Assembly (NCBI GenBank): GCA_018806915.1
Contig: JAGKQI010000006.1
Coordinates: forward strand, 62,001-126,000
Origin: Phytophthora colocasiae
Lineage: Eukaryota > Oomycota > Peronosporomycetes > Peronosporales > Peronosporaceae
Reading direction: 5' to 3'
Length of the DNA: 64,000 nt
In this document: one piece after another, positions 20,971 to 33,804 of the stretch
Layout: each line of letters starts with the position of its first letter
How positions within the stretch are numbered: position 1 is the first letter of the stretch
Notes under the pieces: model-generated
Database searches by the model: none
What the model saw: only the letters and a program-made list of their open reading frames with translations
What the model was told of the DNA's origin: nothing
Made by a program: the position numbers and the translations under genes

Positions 20971-22772
20971 TATGGCGGGGTCGCGTATGTGCAGCTCTCG
21001 GGAGCGTCTACCAGGGCCACCCTGGGCCTCTACGCGGGTATGGAGCCCCACGAGCTTCAGGTTCTTGTATGCGCGGCGTTAAATTACCACGATGGCGCTT
21101 GTGCCGGCTCCCAAGTGTCTCCAAATGATGTCCGTTCCGGCCGGAAGAAACGCTCTTCTAGCTCTGTTCAGCGCATTGTGCCGCTCTCTGTGGCTTGCAA
21201 AGCCCCAGAACTACTTACAGGGCGTGTGGTTGCTCTGTTTGCGCCCCCGACGGCTCCTCAGAGCGCTCTGGGGGCTTCAAAACAGCTTTCGGAAGCTTCA
21301 AGTGACTCTCAGAGACTCTCCAGGCTCTTACAGGCCTTAGAGAGCGAGCAGAAGATCAGTAGTTTCGAATCTGCAGTGCTTCAGGACGTATGTGAGCAAC
21401 AGAGAGCTCGTGTTCTCTCTATTAAGGCTGCAAACACTTCTGTGGATGCGAAAAAGGCTTTTTTACTGCAGATGCTGACTCCTGAAGGCTCTAAAACGGA
21501 GACGAAGACGTCTAAAAAGAGGGAGAAGAACGGTCAAGAAGAGGACAAGCTCCATGCTGAACTGGTGACTAAAAAGGTGGGCTATCGGCAGGAGTCTCCC
21601 CAGTCCACAGGTTCAGATGCAGGTGTTGGCTCTGGAGGACAAGATGAGAAGCTTTTGGACTGCTGGAGGCAGTGACACGAGATTCTCGAACACGATGGAT
21701 CTGCTCAGTATGGTGGAGAAGATACTGGACAAGCACGTGCTGCTGGAGGAGCATGGAGCGCACTTAGTGGAGCTGGTTTTGGGTGGGAGTCAGGTGCTGT
21801 GGAGTGATCTACTGAGCTACCATGAATCAGGTACCTTATCGGACTTGGAGACGACGGCCAAGAGACTGGCAGCGCTGGGAGTTGATCCACCCAAGCCAAT
21901 TTCAAACAAGAAAACAAGGAAGGGCCCCAGGAAGTTGAGCAAGAGCTCTCCAGTTAAGAAGAGGTGCAGAACGTTGCTGCTGCGGGTCCGTCTGCAGTTT
22001 CAGTTGTGAGATCTCTACGTGTTCAGCGCATGTTGACTGGATTGGAGCTGGGTAGTATTATCCAAGCGCTCGTGACTCAAGATGATACGCAGGTGCTGCA
22101 GATTCTTCGCGACTTTGAGCAGAGTGATCATCGCGACGTTGGTGCGTTGAGAGATTCGCTTGTAGGTATCGTGGAGGAGATTACGATGGAGCTTGGAGCT
22201 TGGAGATGAGGAGAAGGCTGCTGTGGCTTTTTTTGCGAGGGGAATGGACGACGCTGTTCGTGAGGGAAGTGACTTTGAAGATAGCGACGACGATAGCGAC
22301 TCACTGGGATGGCAGAAACACTTGATTTTCTTGCTTGGACAATGACAAGCTCCGCATCAGCTGACGCCTACGTCTGCTTCTACGCTACGTAAGATGGTTG
22401 CACAACGGCACAACCTGTTGGAGAGCGCGTACAAAGTGTTTAGTGGTGACGGTGACGCTAGTGAGTTGTTAGATACTCTTCAGCGTGTGGCCAAGCTCCA
22501 GCGACAAATCGAACAGAGTCAGGCTGGACAGAACGTTCTGAATGGCGAAGCTGCCAGTGGAATGAGTCTGGAAGATGTCGTTCGGGAAATGCAGCGGCGT
22601 GGGGCAATTCAGGTTGGTGATGCTGCAGGTCTGTTGGTGATTTTCCAGGGCGGCAACGAGGCTTTACAAGCTGCGAATGAAGCGTTCCAGGCTGATAGAG
22701 TGTTCACGAACTGGAGGAGACTCTGCTGTTAGTGGTAAAGCACGCTCGCTTCGGAAATGATGCAAAAGGTGG
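20971..22772 (+). pseudogene. unrecognised oomycete gene, 5' half, interrupted by retrotransposon
   Basis: I do not recognise the family. An ATG at 20971 would join, after one added base, to a frame reading VAYVQLSGASTRATLGLYAG, then ELQVLVCAALNY and VVPLSVACKAPELL-like segments; this could be a small beta-grasp sensor domain (inference). It is followed by alpha-helical, Leu-rich repeats of similar length (for example SVVRSLRVQRMLTGLELGSIIQALV, 21995-22070; QRHNLLESAYKVFSGDGDASELLDTL, 22397-22474) and an acidic patch (22273-22302). At least four frame changes (about 20980, 21650, 22000, 22200) and stops break it. At 22772 it meets the LTR of the giant gypsy element; the gene resumes at 39964. 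Confidence 0.6.
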
Positions 22773-22776
22773 GGGG

Positions 22777-24434
22777 TGTCGCGAAGTCAGTGAAACTTTG
22801 GTCGCGGAGCAGGGGGCGTTTTGTGAACCCTAGTTATATGACTACTGAAAAGGGGTTTTCAGAGTCGTACAACGGTAGGTTGGCGTGTGGTACCTTGCGG
22901 TATCCTCGTGGGTTCGTTGTCTTCAGAAATATGACCCTCGCCGGAGTCTGAGAATGTGTTGTGAAGAGAGGTTGGGGTTCCCTTGGAGTCTGGTGTCGGT
23001 ATTCAATCCTTCCAGGAGCGTTCGGGAGTCGGAATCTCTGGAAACCAAGATGGTTTCCAGGAAGTCGGCGGTCGAAAAGAGGTTACTATACCAGAGAAAG
23101 TCTGAAATCGGTGTCTGAATATCACAAATCCAGAACCGAGAAACCTGACTTTCAGAGATAAACAACCAATACACAGAGCTCAAAAATATACAAATATATA
23201 CAGCCGTTCTTATTCTTTCTAGGTCCTTGAACGGTGGGCTAACACTCCAGGTCAACTAGGGACTTGCTACCAGACACCTGGTCTGTCTGGTATCCCTTTA
23301 CGTTCGCGCACCACCCTCTGATATAGAGGGAAAATATAAACCAATACAATCGGCTATATATAACAGTCTACTTTGCACTCTGAAAACGACTGTCTAGTTT
23401 CCAGAGCCTGTCCAAACGAGCAATATGAAATGGGCTACCGCTAGAGACAAAACAAACGACCCAACTAGGATATGGAATAGGCGGGTCCTTTCAGGTCTCT
23501 ACGTTACCTGATTTCCACCTAAGGGGATTGAATTTAGTGGAGATCACACGACGTACGTGATGACGCAGTGGCTTGAATACCTCTCAAGCGGACTTGTGCA
23601 GCAGCAAGCAAATTGAACTCTGTTTATCGTTTATCTTTCTCAAAACTATCATATCTCTCTGGTAACTCTCTCCTTCTTGTCGTCTTTCGCGTCCTTTGTG
23701 CGGTCAGTCTTCATATCTCAGGTACTCTTGGTCTATATATACATCTGGTATTTTGACTTGGCCTCAGTATCTCGATGGGTTGACAGGTAGAGACGTCATT
23801 TCGGGGGATGTGCAGGTCAGTAATCACTTGAATGCGTGACTTGAACTTGGGTTCACTTGGTTTTAGTATGGTCTTGGATCTTTGGTGGTTTCAGACTCTG
23901 GTATCCTGGTTTTCAGAGTCTGATATCACTTGCTTTTCAGAGTCTTGGTCACTCAGGGTTAGAGATACCAGAGTCTTGAGTACGAAACCAGAGTACGGAG
24001 CACCAATGCTACAACGTACATGAAGATCTTGAGGGTTGCGCGGGTGCGTGGCGTCCGGCGCGCGATACTTGGTCTCTGCGGGTGTATATTGTGAATTCTT
24101 GAACCAGCAATCGTCGCGCTGGACGGTAACGGGATGAGGTCTCTCAGTGATACGTTCTTCTGAGAGACTTTCCGCCGAACTTAGGCACTCATCGTCGGGG
24201 AAAGTCCGGTGACCAGACAGAGTGTAGTCGACCTTCAGAGTTGTGCACACTCTGAAGTACACTTCTGGTCCTTTGGGCCCCTTTACAGTCAGGCGAAGGT
24301 TTGTCCACCATCTTCCACAGATGTCGCACGGGTGCGGCCACGTCCCAAAGTCCCTCTCGCTTATAACCCATAGTATAACCAATCACATCGTAACGTAATA
24401 TCCACCTGTCGCTCGAAAATCGGAAATAAGTTCA
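22777..24434 (-). repeat. 3' LTR of gypsy element B (left copy)
   Basis: About 1658 bp, starting TGTCGCGAAGTC on the plus strand. It matches the right copy along its length, with scattered substitutions and small indels and without the roughly 200-bp tandem duplication present in the right copy. A purine tract on the minus strand (AGGAGGGGCGGTAGA, about 24437-24451) abuts its inner end, marking it as the 3' LTR. It carries many copies of the element's CAGACTCTGAAAA-type motif. Confidence 0.9.
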
Positions 24435-27400
24435 TGTCTACCGCCCCTCCTGGTCATGATCCAGTGCGGAACTTTCTCCAAGCTGTGTATCTGGCCAGGC
24501 CTATCAAACATTCTGATAGACGGTTTTCAGAGCGTAGTGTAGCTGCAACTCTTTGCCAGTTACCTGGTTTTCAGAGTCTCTGGTGTCCCGTCGCACAGTC
24601 TGATACTCTCAGACTCAGAAACTTGAACTTGACTCACCTAACGGGCGATCATTTTCCAATCTCCGTCCTTTCGCTCATGACTGAGGAAACCAGCGCTTCT
24701 CTGAGCTCAAACGCCTCAGCGAGTGGGGTGGCAGGCGACGCCACAGGCAACTGTCCTGCTTCGGCAACTGCCAGTGTAGTGCAGGGTGGAGATGTTGGTT
24801 CAGCCACATCGCCAGGCGGCAGCTCTAGCGCCCCAGCCCACACATCCAAGCCTAAAAGTTCACAGGTCGATGGTCCGATTGAGGACCTCCCTGGTGATGG
24901 CATGAACTCGGCCGGTTCGGGTGATCTCTCGCCACCGGTGGTCTCACGTGGGGAATCTCGTTCTGAATTCTCTGAGGGAACTCCTGGTGTTTTCAGACCG
25001 CGAGCTTTCGGCGCCCCACGGCTTTTGTCCACGGAAGAGGTCGATCGGCTGTTTCGTCAGGGTCTGGTGACGTCCACAGAAGACCAAGTCACGGCGTTGG
25101 GGGACTCTGATGTTCCCCAGAATTATGTCGCTCCCATCGTCAAACCAGAGGGACGTGCCTTTCTGGTGAGTACTACTGCACGAGCTGAAGATTTCAGAAG
25201 AGGGCGTCACATAGCGAACGCGTACGGTGGCCCCTGTGTACTCGTGGGTTACGAGGCACTCACTGACGAAGACCTCCGAGAGCTGGAGCGGGTGATCCCA
25301 AGCTTCGAACCTGACGAAGTCGTGTCTCCGTGTGCTCAGACTCCAGACGTGCGTACTCTGGATGCTCTGACGTCGTCTGTGGAGGTTCGCCGTGAACTGG
25401 GATCTCTGGTTTCTTAGGCTCCCCCACTCGACTTGCCGAGAAAGTTTTTCGGACAGCTGGATGCTTGAAGCTCATGGCCGCTGCTCATCGCCGCCTTCGG
25501 GAACGCGTCGGTTCTCAGAACGGTGTCGCCTTGATCGATGCTGCAGCAGCGCGCTCTGAGTGTGAAGAAATCAAGCGCGAGTGGGTACTGCACTGCCAAT
25601 ACTGGAAGCACGAGCTAAAGTGTGCTCAGCAAGACGCCGGTGTGGTAGAAGAACGCATGGCTTCGGAGATTCAATTCAGGACATCAAGGCTCACTACCAG
25701 GACCAAGTGGAAGCTCTAGAGTCGGACAAGGCAACTCTGAAGTCCCAAGTCGCCGATCTTTAGGCGCAGGTCTCGATCCTGAAGTCGCGTCCTGAAGTCA
25801 AGCCCACAGATCCATGGGGATTCTCAGAGTTCTTACAAGAGAACTCTGAAATTTCTGGTAATTGGGATCGGCTTTATGACCTTCTGGTGTCTTATCAAGA
25901 GGACACTATCGTCTCTGATAACTGGACGACTGTCATCAATGTGACAGCCTTGGACGCGCGGAAGAAGCCCGTTCCTAATTTCATGAAACGGCTTTCTGAA
26001 GAACGAGCTCGTCAGGCTGCTGAGAAGGCTGCGAAGCCCGCCAGAGTTCTGGATCTCACCCGTCCAAGTGCTGAAGCCTCGGAGTCCAAGAGCGAGAGTC
26101 CACGAAATCTGTCATACCCACCGAAGCCCCCGACGCTGAAGTTGTCCCCGAAGCGGCCATTCAAATGGGATCTCAAGAACTTGCAGCGTCGCCCCTCGGG
26201 ACATAAGCATTTGGAGGACTCCGTACACTCGACGAATGCAGGTTCCAAGGTGGCAAAGTCTGAAGTACACAAGAGGCTCACTGGTGACGTAGTCTGGAAA
26301 GTAGTCCGCCCTGACCTCCGTCAAGCTCTATTGTCTGGTGTCGAGTATTAGGAAGCCATGACATGACTGGCATCGGACAAAGAAGCTCACAGTCTCTTCA
26401 GCAGTCCGGTTCTCGTCCAGATGTTGGTGAGTCTGGTGTTTTCTCGTCGTCTGGATTCCACTCCTTGGGCCAAGTATGTCCCTGAGGTCTACTACCAGAT
26501 GGCTGACGAGGTGGTGGATCGTCACATCTCGGCAGGTACCGAGCCTGCGGCCTGGGGTGACCTGGATGGCCACGTCAATTATCCAGAAAGTGATGTCGAG
26601 TCCACCGCCGACAACCCCAAGGATGACCCTGATTACAAGGATTCTGGTGTGGTCGAGTCAGAGGACGAGGATGACGACGAAGATTCGGGTGACGGTGCGT
26701 CTTGCGGCAGTGGTTCTGAGAGTGACAAGTCTGAAGACAAGGAATCTGGGAACAAGAAGTCCAGGGATAAGAAGTCCGATGACCACCCGCGTCCTGGTTC
26801 CAAGCGTCCCCGGGACTCTGATGACGACTCAGACTCTGATGACGGACCTATCATCCCCACCAAGAAGTCCAAGAGAAGTCTTGCGCCCATAAAAGCCCAC
26901 ACCAGTCCCAAGTCTCGTCCGAAGTCCACCAGTGGAAGTGGATCGAAGTCCAAGGGTTCTTCAGGGAAAGCACGGAGTCTGGTATCCAAGCCCTACAATT
27001 CCTTGACAGTCAAGGAGCTCCAGGTGGTGGAAACACCAGACTGTGAGGCATCCTCCTGGTTGTACTATGGCATCAGAGTACAGCGAGTGAGCTCCACCAG
27101 GACCACCACTGGCCAGACATTGGGTTTCCCAGACTACGAGGTGCACAAACACTCATGTGCCATCCTCAAGAAGCGCTGGGACTCGGAGCGGTACTGTGCG
27201 GTCATCCGCAAGAAGCGCGCCCCTTGGGAAGTCATGTTCGACAACCGATTCTCAGAGTTTTACTTCCACAAGCGGGACGAACTGGTACCCATGGTGTTGG
27301 CTGACGTGGAAGACATCGTGCGCAGCATGAAGAAACATGCTCAAGCCTTCTGGGAGCGTACTCATTGGGTGACTATGGACGTTGAAGCTGACGACAAGTC

Positions 27401-27770
27401 TGCGGAGCTTCACAAGTACCGGGCCATGCATCGAGGGGCCATGATTCGTCAGTACAACGCCCTCATCCGAAAGGTCCTGAAGCACAAGGACTTCCCAGAG
27501 CCGATACTCTCAGAGCCCGGCATCTGGGTCGTTCCTGACAAGTCCTGTCCCTGGATCTGGCAAGATCCCAGAGTCGCAGAGCTCGGTGGTCCCAAGTGTC
27601 TGAGTCTGGAGACGCAACTGGGTGACTTGGATGCGATTGAGCCTGCTCGGATGCAATGGGCCACAGTGAACGTGGACGAAGAGTGGCTCCAGTACGTTCC
27701 TGCCGAAGTCAAGAAAGATCATATGACACCTACAGAGCGTTCCGAGAACCCGATCTCTCTTCGTTATTGA
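24434..27770 (+). pseudogene. antisense gene of gypsy element B, large charged protein, broken
   Basis: This gene sits on the strand opposite to gag-pol, between the 3' LTR and the end of pol, reading away from the LTR. Frame 24434-25417 (likely start ATG 24677) is Ser/Ala-rich then folded-looking (AYGGPCVLVGYEALTDEDLREL). A shift near 25415 leads to a coiled coil (about 25470-25790) with a single TAG at 25760. The frame continues through 25887-26351, meets two stops (about 26349, 26364), and resumes to 27770 with an acidic Ser/Lys-rich tract (26640-26990, basic KKSKRS and KSRPKSTSGSGSKSK stretches) and a Trp-rich C-terminal domain. No known family. It was probably once one frame of roughly 1000 codons. 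A nuclear location is plausible from the basic clusters (inference). Confidence 0.6.
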
Positions 27771-28155
27771 AACTCAGGTGTCCACCATGGTACCCACGGG
27801 AAGGCTGCATTTTGAGAAGCCCAATAGTTGTCTGCATTCGTGACGTAAACCCCCGGCCTCAGTGTAGCTTCCTAATCCCTTAACGTTCCAATATCACTCC
27901 ATTTAATCACATTTCTTCTCATCATCTCATTGCTAGTAACCTTGTATCCTTCAGCACTTAATTCTCCACAAATTCACTTCCACATTCACATTCACACAGT
28001 CGTTTTTATATAAGCAGTAACATGATCGATCACATATCCAAACACACGAATTTCAGAAACAAGACTCTGAAAAACATGCACTCAGATTATCATTCTCTGA
28101 AAGTCAATGTCTGAATCCTTCAGATATCAGACTTCCAGATGTGTTTTCAGAGTCA
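27771..28155. other. spacer between the convergent antisense gene and pol of element B
   Basis: No gene seen. A/T-rich; a TATA-like TTTTTATATAAGCAG lies near 28003. Copies of the element's motif family occur towards the right end (for example ACTCTGAAAAACATGC near 28065). Confidence 0.5.
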
Positions 28156-28512
28156 TTAGACTCTGGGGTGATCGTTTCCAGCCTGCATCGCCTGAAAACG
28201 GGCTCGTGCTCGTGCACTCTGGTTGAATTCGTAAAGTAATGCTCCACAGTTCAACTTCGATAATGGTAACCACTCAGTTTCATCGTAACCTTTCCACTTA
28301 ACCAGATATTCGCGCAGGCGTTTAGACATCCTGGTACGCTTGCTCCAGCGGGTATCCAAAATCTTCTCCACTTCATACTCGTCGTTGTCAGTATCAGGTT
28401 CCCAACTATCTTCTGGTAACAAGGCAGCGTCAAAGTCATCATCTTCTGGAATCTGAAGCTCTGCTGTTGGTCGTGGGAAACAGGGCTCTGGGCTCAGACG
28501 ACTCACATGCAC
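28156..28512 (-). pseudogene. pol: gypsy B chromodomain, C-terminal end of pol
   Basis: The frame holds a chromodomain: YEVEKILDTRWSKRTRMSKR, then EYLVKWKGYDETEWLPLSKL. It normally follows integrase in one polyprotein; here it is in a different frame from the segment at 28520-28894, with the shift near 28560. Chromodomains guide integration to modified chromatin. This capture is a named feature of the oomycete Chronos elements. Confidence 0.85.
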
Positions 28513-28519
28513 CCAGGGT

Positions 28520-30732
28520 TTACGCGATAGCCGGTATCTTCAACCTTGAGTCGCACTCTGAAATCGTCCAGCATTTCCTCGATCCTAAAGGTCCGTGCCA
28601 CATGTGCGCAAGTTTTCTGCTCAATCCCGTTTGTACCTTAGGGATGTAGAGCCATACGGCGTCGCCTACAGCGAAACCTGACTTCAGACGCTCTGATAAC
28701 TCGTTCCACTTTCTGGTTTGTTCTTCAGACCGGTCACGTTTTGCCTTCTTCTGGAGATCCTCAGCACACGCCACAGCATAACTATAGTCTCGTTGCATCT
28801 TCCTTCTCCACTCGTAAGCAGTCCGCTCCTGAGTTGTCGACGGCTTGGGTCCAAGCATAGCGGACACCGTCCCGTGAGCATCCCAACCATGCACTAAATA
28901 GAAAGGTGTTTCCAGACAGAGTGGCGTCGAATGACGAATTCAGGGCGAACATCAGACGTTCAGCATGATCATCCCAATCACTCTGATCAGCTTCAGAGAT
29001 ATATGCCTTAATCGCGCGCACCACAGTCTGTACTGATCGCTCCTGCTGGCCGTTGGCTTGAGGCCGGTATCCTAGAGTAGCTCGTTGTCTGCTACCCAAA
29101 AGCTCCCTGAAACATTTGAACACCTCACTCATGAAACGAGGATCTTGATCATGACGAATCAAAGACCTAGCTCCAAAGTTTCTGAAAACGCGTTCCTCAT
29201 AGGCCTCTGCTACATCCTGAGCAGTGGTGACACTCATCGGCTTGCACATCACGTGTCCTGAAAACATATCCTGGAACAGCAAGAGAAATGTGTTTCCACG
29301 TGCTGATTTCGGCATGTGGGTCACAAAATCCATAGACACCACTTCAAACGGCCGGCTGGGCTCGATATTCCCAGGTGAAGGTCCGGGATTTGGGGTCGCC
29401 CTTGCCACTGGCACAATCCACACATTCCTTCACGAATCTCTCCACATCGGCATACATGCCCAACCAGTAAAACTCTGAACTCAGCTTCTCAAAGGTTCTC
29501 CTGATTCCTTGATGTCCACCTTGGTAGTCTTCATGAGCATAGTGTAATAGGTCTGAATACAAGTCTCTGGGAACCACCAGTCTGAGTTCGTCAACATTGT
29601 CCCGAGGCCGCTCTCGAGTAGCGCGACTCAGGCGATAAAGTACATCTCTAGAATCCAGAACAAAGTCCTCGGCAATTCTGGCAAGTTTCCTGACTCGGGT
29701 TCGTGGTAAATCTCCCACATCGCCTTTCAGAAACTTTATGAGCTCAACCAAGTACGGGTCCTGGCTCTGATGCGCCTTAATCCGTCGCCAGCGTTCTGCC
29801 TGGAACTCCAAAGGCCCCAAAGGTCCTCGTTCCTCATCATCCTCCGGCGGATTAGCGTCAAGCGGACCTTGGGCACGGGTTACAACAATCAATATTCTGG
29901 CTGATCGAGGCAGGGGTGCGGATTCCGGACCAGAGACATCCTCAGATTCTGGTGACGCATTATGATTTTCAGAGTCTGGTAGCTTTGACTCTTGAACTTC
30001 CATGTTCGGAACTGAGCGAGGCTTCATCAGTTTCTCATGAGCTTTGGATACCAGTTGCAGATGCATAAGTTCATCCTCATCTTGTACTCGCCACTCTTCC
30101 CCAAGGGTCAGAGTCTTCGAGGTCAGGTAATCCGCCGCTTGGTTGAACTCGCGCTTCACATGCACCAACTTCAGAGTCTGAAACTTGGTTTTCAGAGACT
30201 CAAATTCGGCCAACCTCCGTTGCAAGTTAGGCTGATTGCAGTTGATCAGTCCCTGAGCTTGTTGTATCGCGATGCGTGAGTCTCCCACAACCACCAGCTC
30301 CTGTATTCCGTGGTCGAGTGCCATCTTCAGACCATGATTCAGGCCACAGTACTCTGAGTCGTTCACCGTGACATCTGTCAGGGGAAATCCTCGTGCTTCC
30401 AGGACACCCCACCCAGGGAGCTTCCAGAGTATACACCCACAGCTTCCCAGACGAGTAGACGTCTTTGCGGCACCGTCGAAACTCAGAACGTAACCCTGAT
30501 AGTCCGCTTCCAGCATTTCCACACTGATAGGAACTGGCGGCTTGACTCGCCCCTTGACTGGAATCAGATTTTCAGAGACTTCGTCCAGATGCTCCCTAGG
30601 AGTTATGCCTGCGCCGAGTATAGCTGGGAGTCCGTCTTCATCACGCTGAACCCGGCGAATCTCCAAGTTCCACTGCGACAACTTCAGACCCCACTTGACA
30701 TTTCTGCCGTCGGTGGAGCTCGATGTCAGCAA
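28520..30732 (-). pseudogene. pol: gypsy B second (plant/archaeal-type) RNase H and integrase
   Basis: Frame 30732-29344: after the RT connection comes a complete RNase H with catalytic residues Asp86 (LSFDGAAK), Glu127 (NDSEYCGL), Asp151 (VVGDSRIAI) and Asp201 (FNQAADYLTSK), an extra domain beyond the native gypsy RNase H. It is followed by the integrase zinc finger (HYAHEDYQGGHQGIRR, CVDCASGKG). Frame 29423-28782 holds the DDE core: Asp in VSMDFVTHM, Asp in IRHDQDPRF, Glu in GQQERSV. A shift near 28905 moves reading to 28894-28520, with the integrase C-terminal region (GDAVWLYIPK). All catalytic residues I can see are present, but the frames are broken near 29380 and 28905. Confidence 0.85.
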
Positions 30733-32709
30733 ACCATTTCAGGACAGAGTATCTGGTATAGATCACAATCACCGGACTTGACTCCACCAGAGCTCTGAAG
30801 TTCTCCAAAACTCCGATGATCGCGATCACCTCCTTCTCAGCGAAATGATACCTGAGTTCGGCATCATTCAGGACACGACCTGTGAACCGGACCGGGTGAA
30901 TTATTCCCTCATATTCTTGTCCCAAAACTGCCGAAGCAGCCCAAGGGTTTGCGTGTGGAATGATAACAAACGGTCTGGTTCGGTCTGGGTGTCTGAGTAG
31001 TGGAGTAGAGACTATCTTGCGTTTCAGGATCTCGAATGCCTCTTTCGCACGAGTCAGGTCTCGTCCAGCACGAATCTGCTCGTCCGTCAGCTCATAGAGG
31101 GTAGCAGCGATCACCGGTAAATCCTCAATAAACTTGTTGTAATAATTGAGGCTTCCCATGAAACTCTGAACTCCTTCAGCGAAGACGGAAATGGCAGTTC
31201 TTCAACTCCTTTGACGGTCTTGGGTGTTGCCCTCAGACCTTCGGCACTGATTTCGTGGGAGAGGTACGGTATCGACAACTTCCCAAACTCGCTCTTGGGC
31301 AAACTCACAGAAATGTTCCAGTAACGAAGCCTGAATAGCAGGGCGTTCAAGTCGTCACATAGTTGGTCCCAAGTCGGTGCTCCATGTGCAATGTCGTCGA
31401 TATACGAACTCCTCCCCAGGACTGGGCCCATACATGTGGGGACAGGAATATTCCTCTGAAAGACAGTCATCTGACTTATGAGTGCTGGCATCTCTGAAAT
31501 CGGAGTATGGTTCTCAGAGTCTGAAACTTGGTTTTCAGAGTTCTGAGGCTGGAGTTGCAGAAATTCCAGAACCTCCGCATCAACTTCAGCTTCTTCTTCT
31601 GGTGACAGTCTCACGAATCCCCACAGGCAATTATCCAACATAGCCTGATACACAAGAGGGGCGTTTTTCAGACCAAACGGCATCCTCACCCACTGAAAAT
31701 GCCCAAACGGGCAAACGAAAGCTGATATCAACCGTGCACGCTCCGTCATCCTGATCGCCCAAAAACCGCTAGCCATATCCAGGCTCATGAACCACATAGC
31801 AGCCTCAAAACCGATTAGGAGGTCGTCAATAAGAGGCAGAGGGTAGCGCGACAGTTGAATAAAGCCATTCACAATGCGATAGTCGATGCACATGTGAATG
31901 TCAACACCGTGTTTCTTTAGAACGATCACGATAGGAGATGCCCATGGTGAGTTGGAGTACTCGATCAAACCAGTGTCCAGAAGTTTCTTCAGAAGCTCGT
32001 ACACCTTCAGCATGAGGTGGGGAGCGACGGACCTCGGACGTTGAGCTACCGGTTTGGCATCTCCCACATCCAGATCACAGACCACGCCCCTTGCCGGTGC
32101 GGGAGCTGCATTGCCGTCTCCCAGGAATATTTTCCTGTGGTGCCTTAGAATATCACGCAGTTTCTTCTCCATTTCTGGAGTCGTCTTTCCAGGCTCTCCA
32201 ACATCAGCGCTATCGATATCGCATTCTGGTGTCAACTCTTCCAGCTCAGGCAACATGACCAGTTGGTCGCGTAATTGAGCGAGGAGTTCCGTACCTTCTC
32301 GCATATACACACCTGGCTCCAGGTCTAATTCTTCACTCGAAACGTTCATACACCGCTCGTATTCCACTCGTAACTTTTCCACAGGCGTTCCAGGCATCCC
32401 GTGAATGGGGATATCCCAAGACTCGTCCATTAAGTCCAAATCGTCTGCAGGCAACTCCAGAGTCTGAAGATTGTTTTGGAGACACTCAAATTCCGAGTCT
32501 AAGACGTCATCGTCAATAGCAACGGACCCGTCACCAGGGTCTGTGTGCGAAGTACTTTCAGAGAATGTTTCCAAATCTCTGGTATCTGTACTGATATCCG
32601 CACCTCCCATTGATTCACCGTGGCGACCATCCTCCGTCTGGGTGGATGCATCCAGGGCGAAGCGCACTCGCTTCATGGTCGGTGGTGAATCTGGTTTCAC
32701 GAACTGCAC
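30641..32709 (-). pseudogene. pol: gypsy B reverse transcriptase and degenerate native RNase H
   Basis: Frame 32709-31111 covers a linker and RT: SPWASPIVIVLKKHGVDIHM, CIDYRIVNGF, FVCPFGHFQWVRMPFGLKNA and the catalytic YIDD at 31393-31404. A shift in the 31111-31159 overlap continues into the thumb and connection and the native RNase H (30641-31159). There the usual D-A-S motif reads PHANPWAASAVL, so the first catalytic Asp is gone; the domain probably survives only as a spacer while the second RNase H downstream does the cutting. A 50-residue insert rich in Ser-Glu-Asn sits between the MPFGL motif and YIDD. Confidence 0.85.
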
Positions 32710-33504
32710 TCGAGCGTTATCGAACCTTGGACGTTGCAGTATTTCAGTCGGCCATGGGTTCTGGGCGATCTACACACGGGGGTTGCGGCTCGCTTCATAC
32801 GACTCTTAGTCTCTGGTGACGGGGTGCTTTCCAGAATCAGAACTTCCCAGTCACGATAGGCAGCGGAACCTGGACGCACGAAAAGTCCATGCCTTGGGAA
32901 GAAACCAAATTCCACGATCCTCGCGACAGCAGAGAGTTCATTGACCCACGTGTTCTTATCAGAGATATTTACCACGCGAACGGCCACAGGCCAAGATCGA
33001 GCCGCATAAATCAGCTGAGTAACCCAGCGATCACCGCGTCCGGCCCGCACGACTTCCCTTTGGGGGTTCGTTGGTCCATAGTCAATTCGGACAATAAACT
33101 CTTCACCCGGACTCAGAAGAACAGCCTCACTTGGTCTAACCGACCTGTTACGACCAATGTGATCACCAGGTTCCCAATTGCACATCATCACCACTACCTC
33201 GTCTGGTAACGACACCAGACCTTCACGAGCTCTAATTCTCACTCCAGCAGCAAACATAAAACCTATTCCCAAAAGCACGTCGATTCCTTCGCCGATATTC
33301 GCGACCCAAACATCCACAATGTATACCACTCTTGGCCCAAGTGTCAATTTGATCTCAGCGCTGGCACCGATATATGTTGGAACACCACCCATCCCTGACA
33401 CCTTGGTCTGCTTGTGCGACTTAAGTCTGAGTCCGAGCTTACGCGCAAGGTCATAACTCAGAATATTTATGGTCGCACCAGTATCCAATAGTATCCTGGT
33501 CCGA
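32697..33504 (-). pseudogene. pol: gypsy B aspartic protease
   Basis: Active site LLDTGATINILS, with the Asp-Thr-Gly codons just right of 33488; the frame to 32697 continues with GMGGVPTYIGASAEIKL and the second hydrophobic motif DVLLGIGFMF. The flap and C-terminal strand look complete. The upstream frame (33751-33467) differs, so a shift lies near 33500. The 3' end overlaps the RT frame by 13 bp in another frame. Confidence 0.8.
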
Positions 33505-33804
33505 TGATCACCACATCCCTCTTCGACCGATCAGGGTAGTTGTCTTCCCACCAGCCATAACATTCGCCATCCTTCAACCTGAACGACACTGAGTCGTCTG
33601 ATGTCGGGTCGGCGTTTTCAGCGATCTCAGGTAACTTGTTTCCTGAGTTTCCGGAAGGTATGGTTGATTCTTGGGCAAAAGAAGTCATGCATTGTTGATC
33701 ATTATCTTGAATCTTTCTCAGCTCCGGTCCTACACACACTAGAACACACAACTCTGGGGTAATGCCATGCCCGGCGCGTTTCGGATCCCCATCCGACGGG
33801 CATA

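Noticed and set aside
21705..21917. Minus-strand frames across the split host gene
   Set aside because: Opposite to a strand with clear helical repeat sequence; no recognisable domain.
22777..24434. Frames of 110-163 codons inside the B LTRs
   Set aside because: They are duplicated with the LTR, show no known domain and are better explained by long LTR length.
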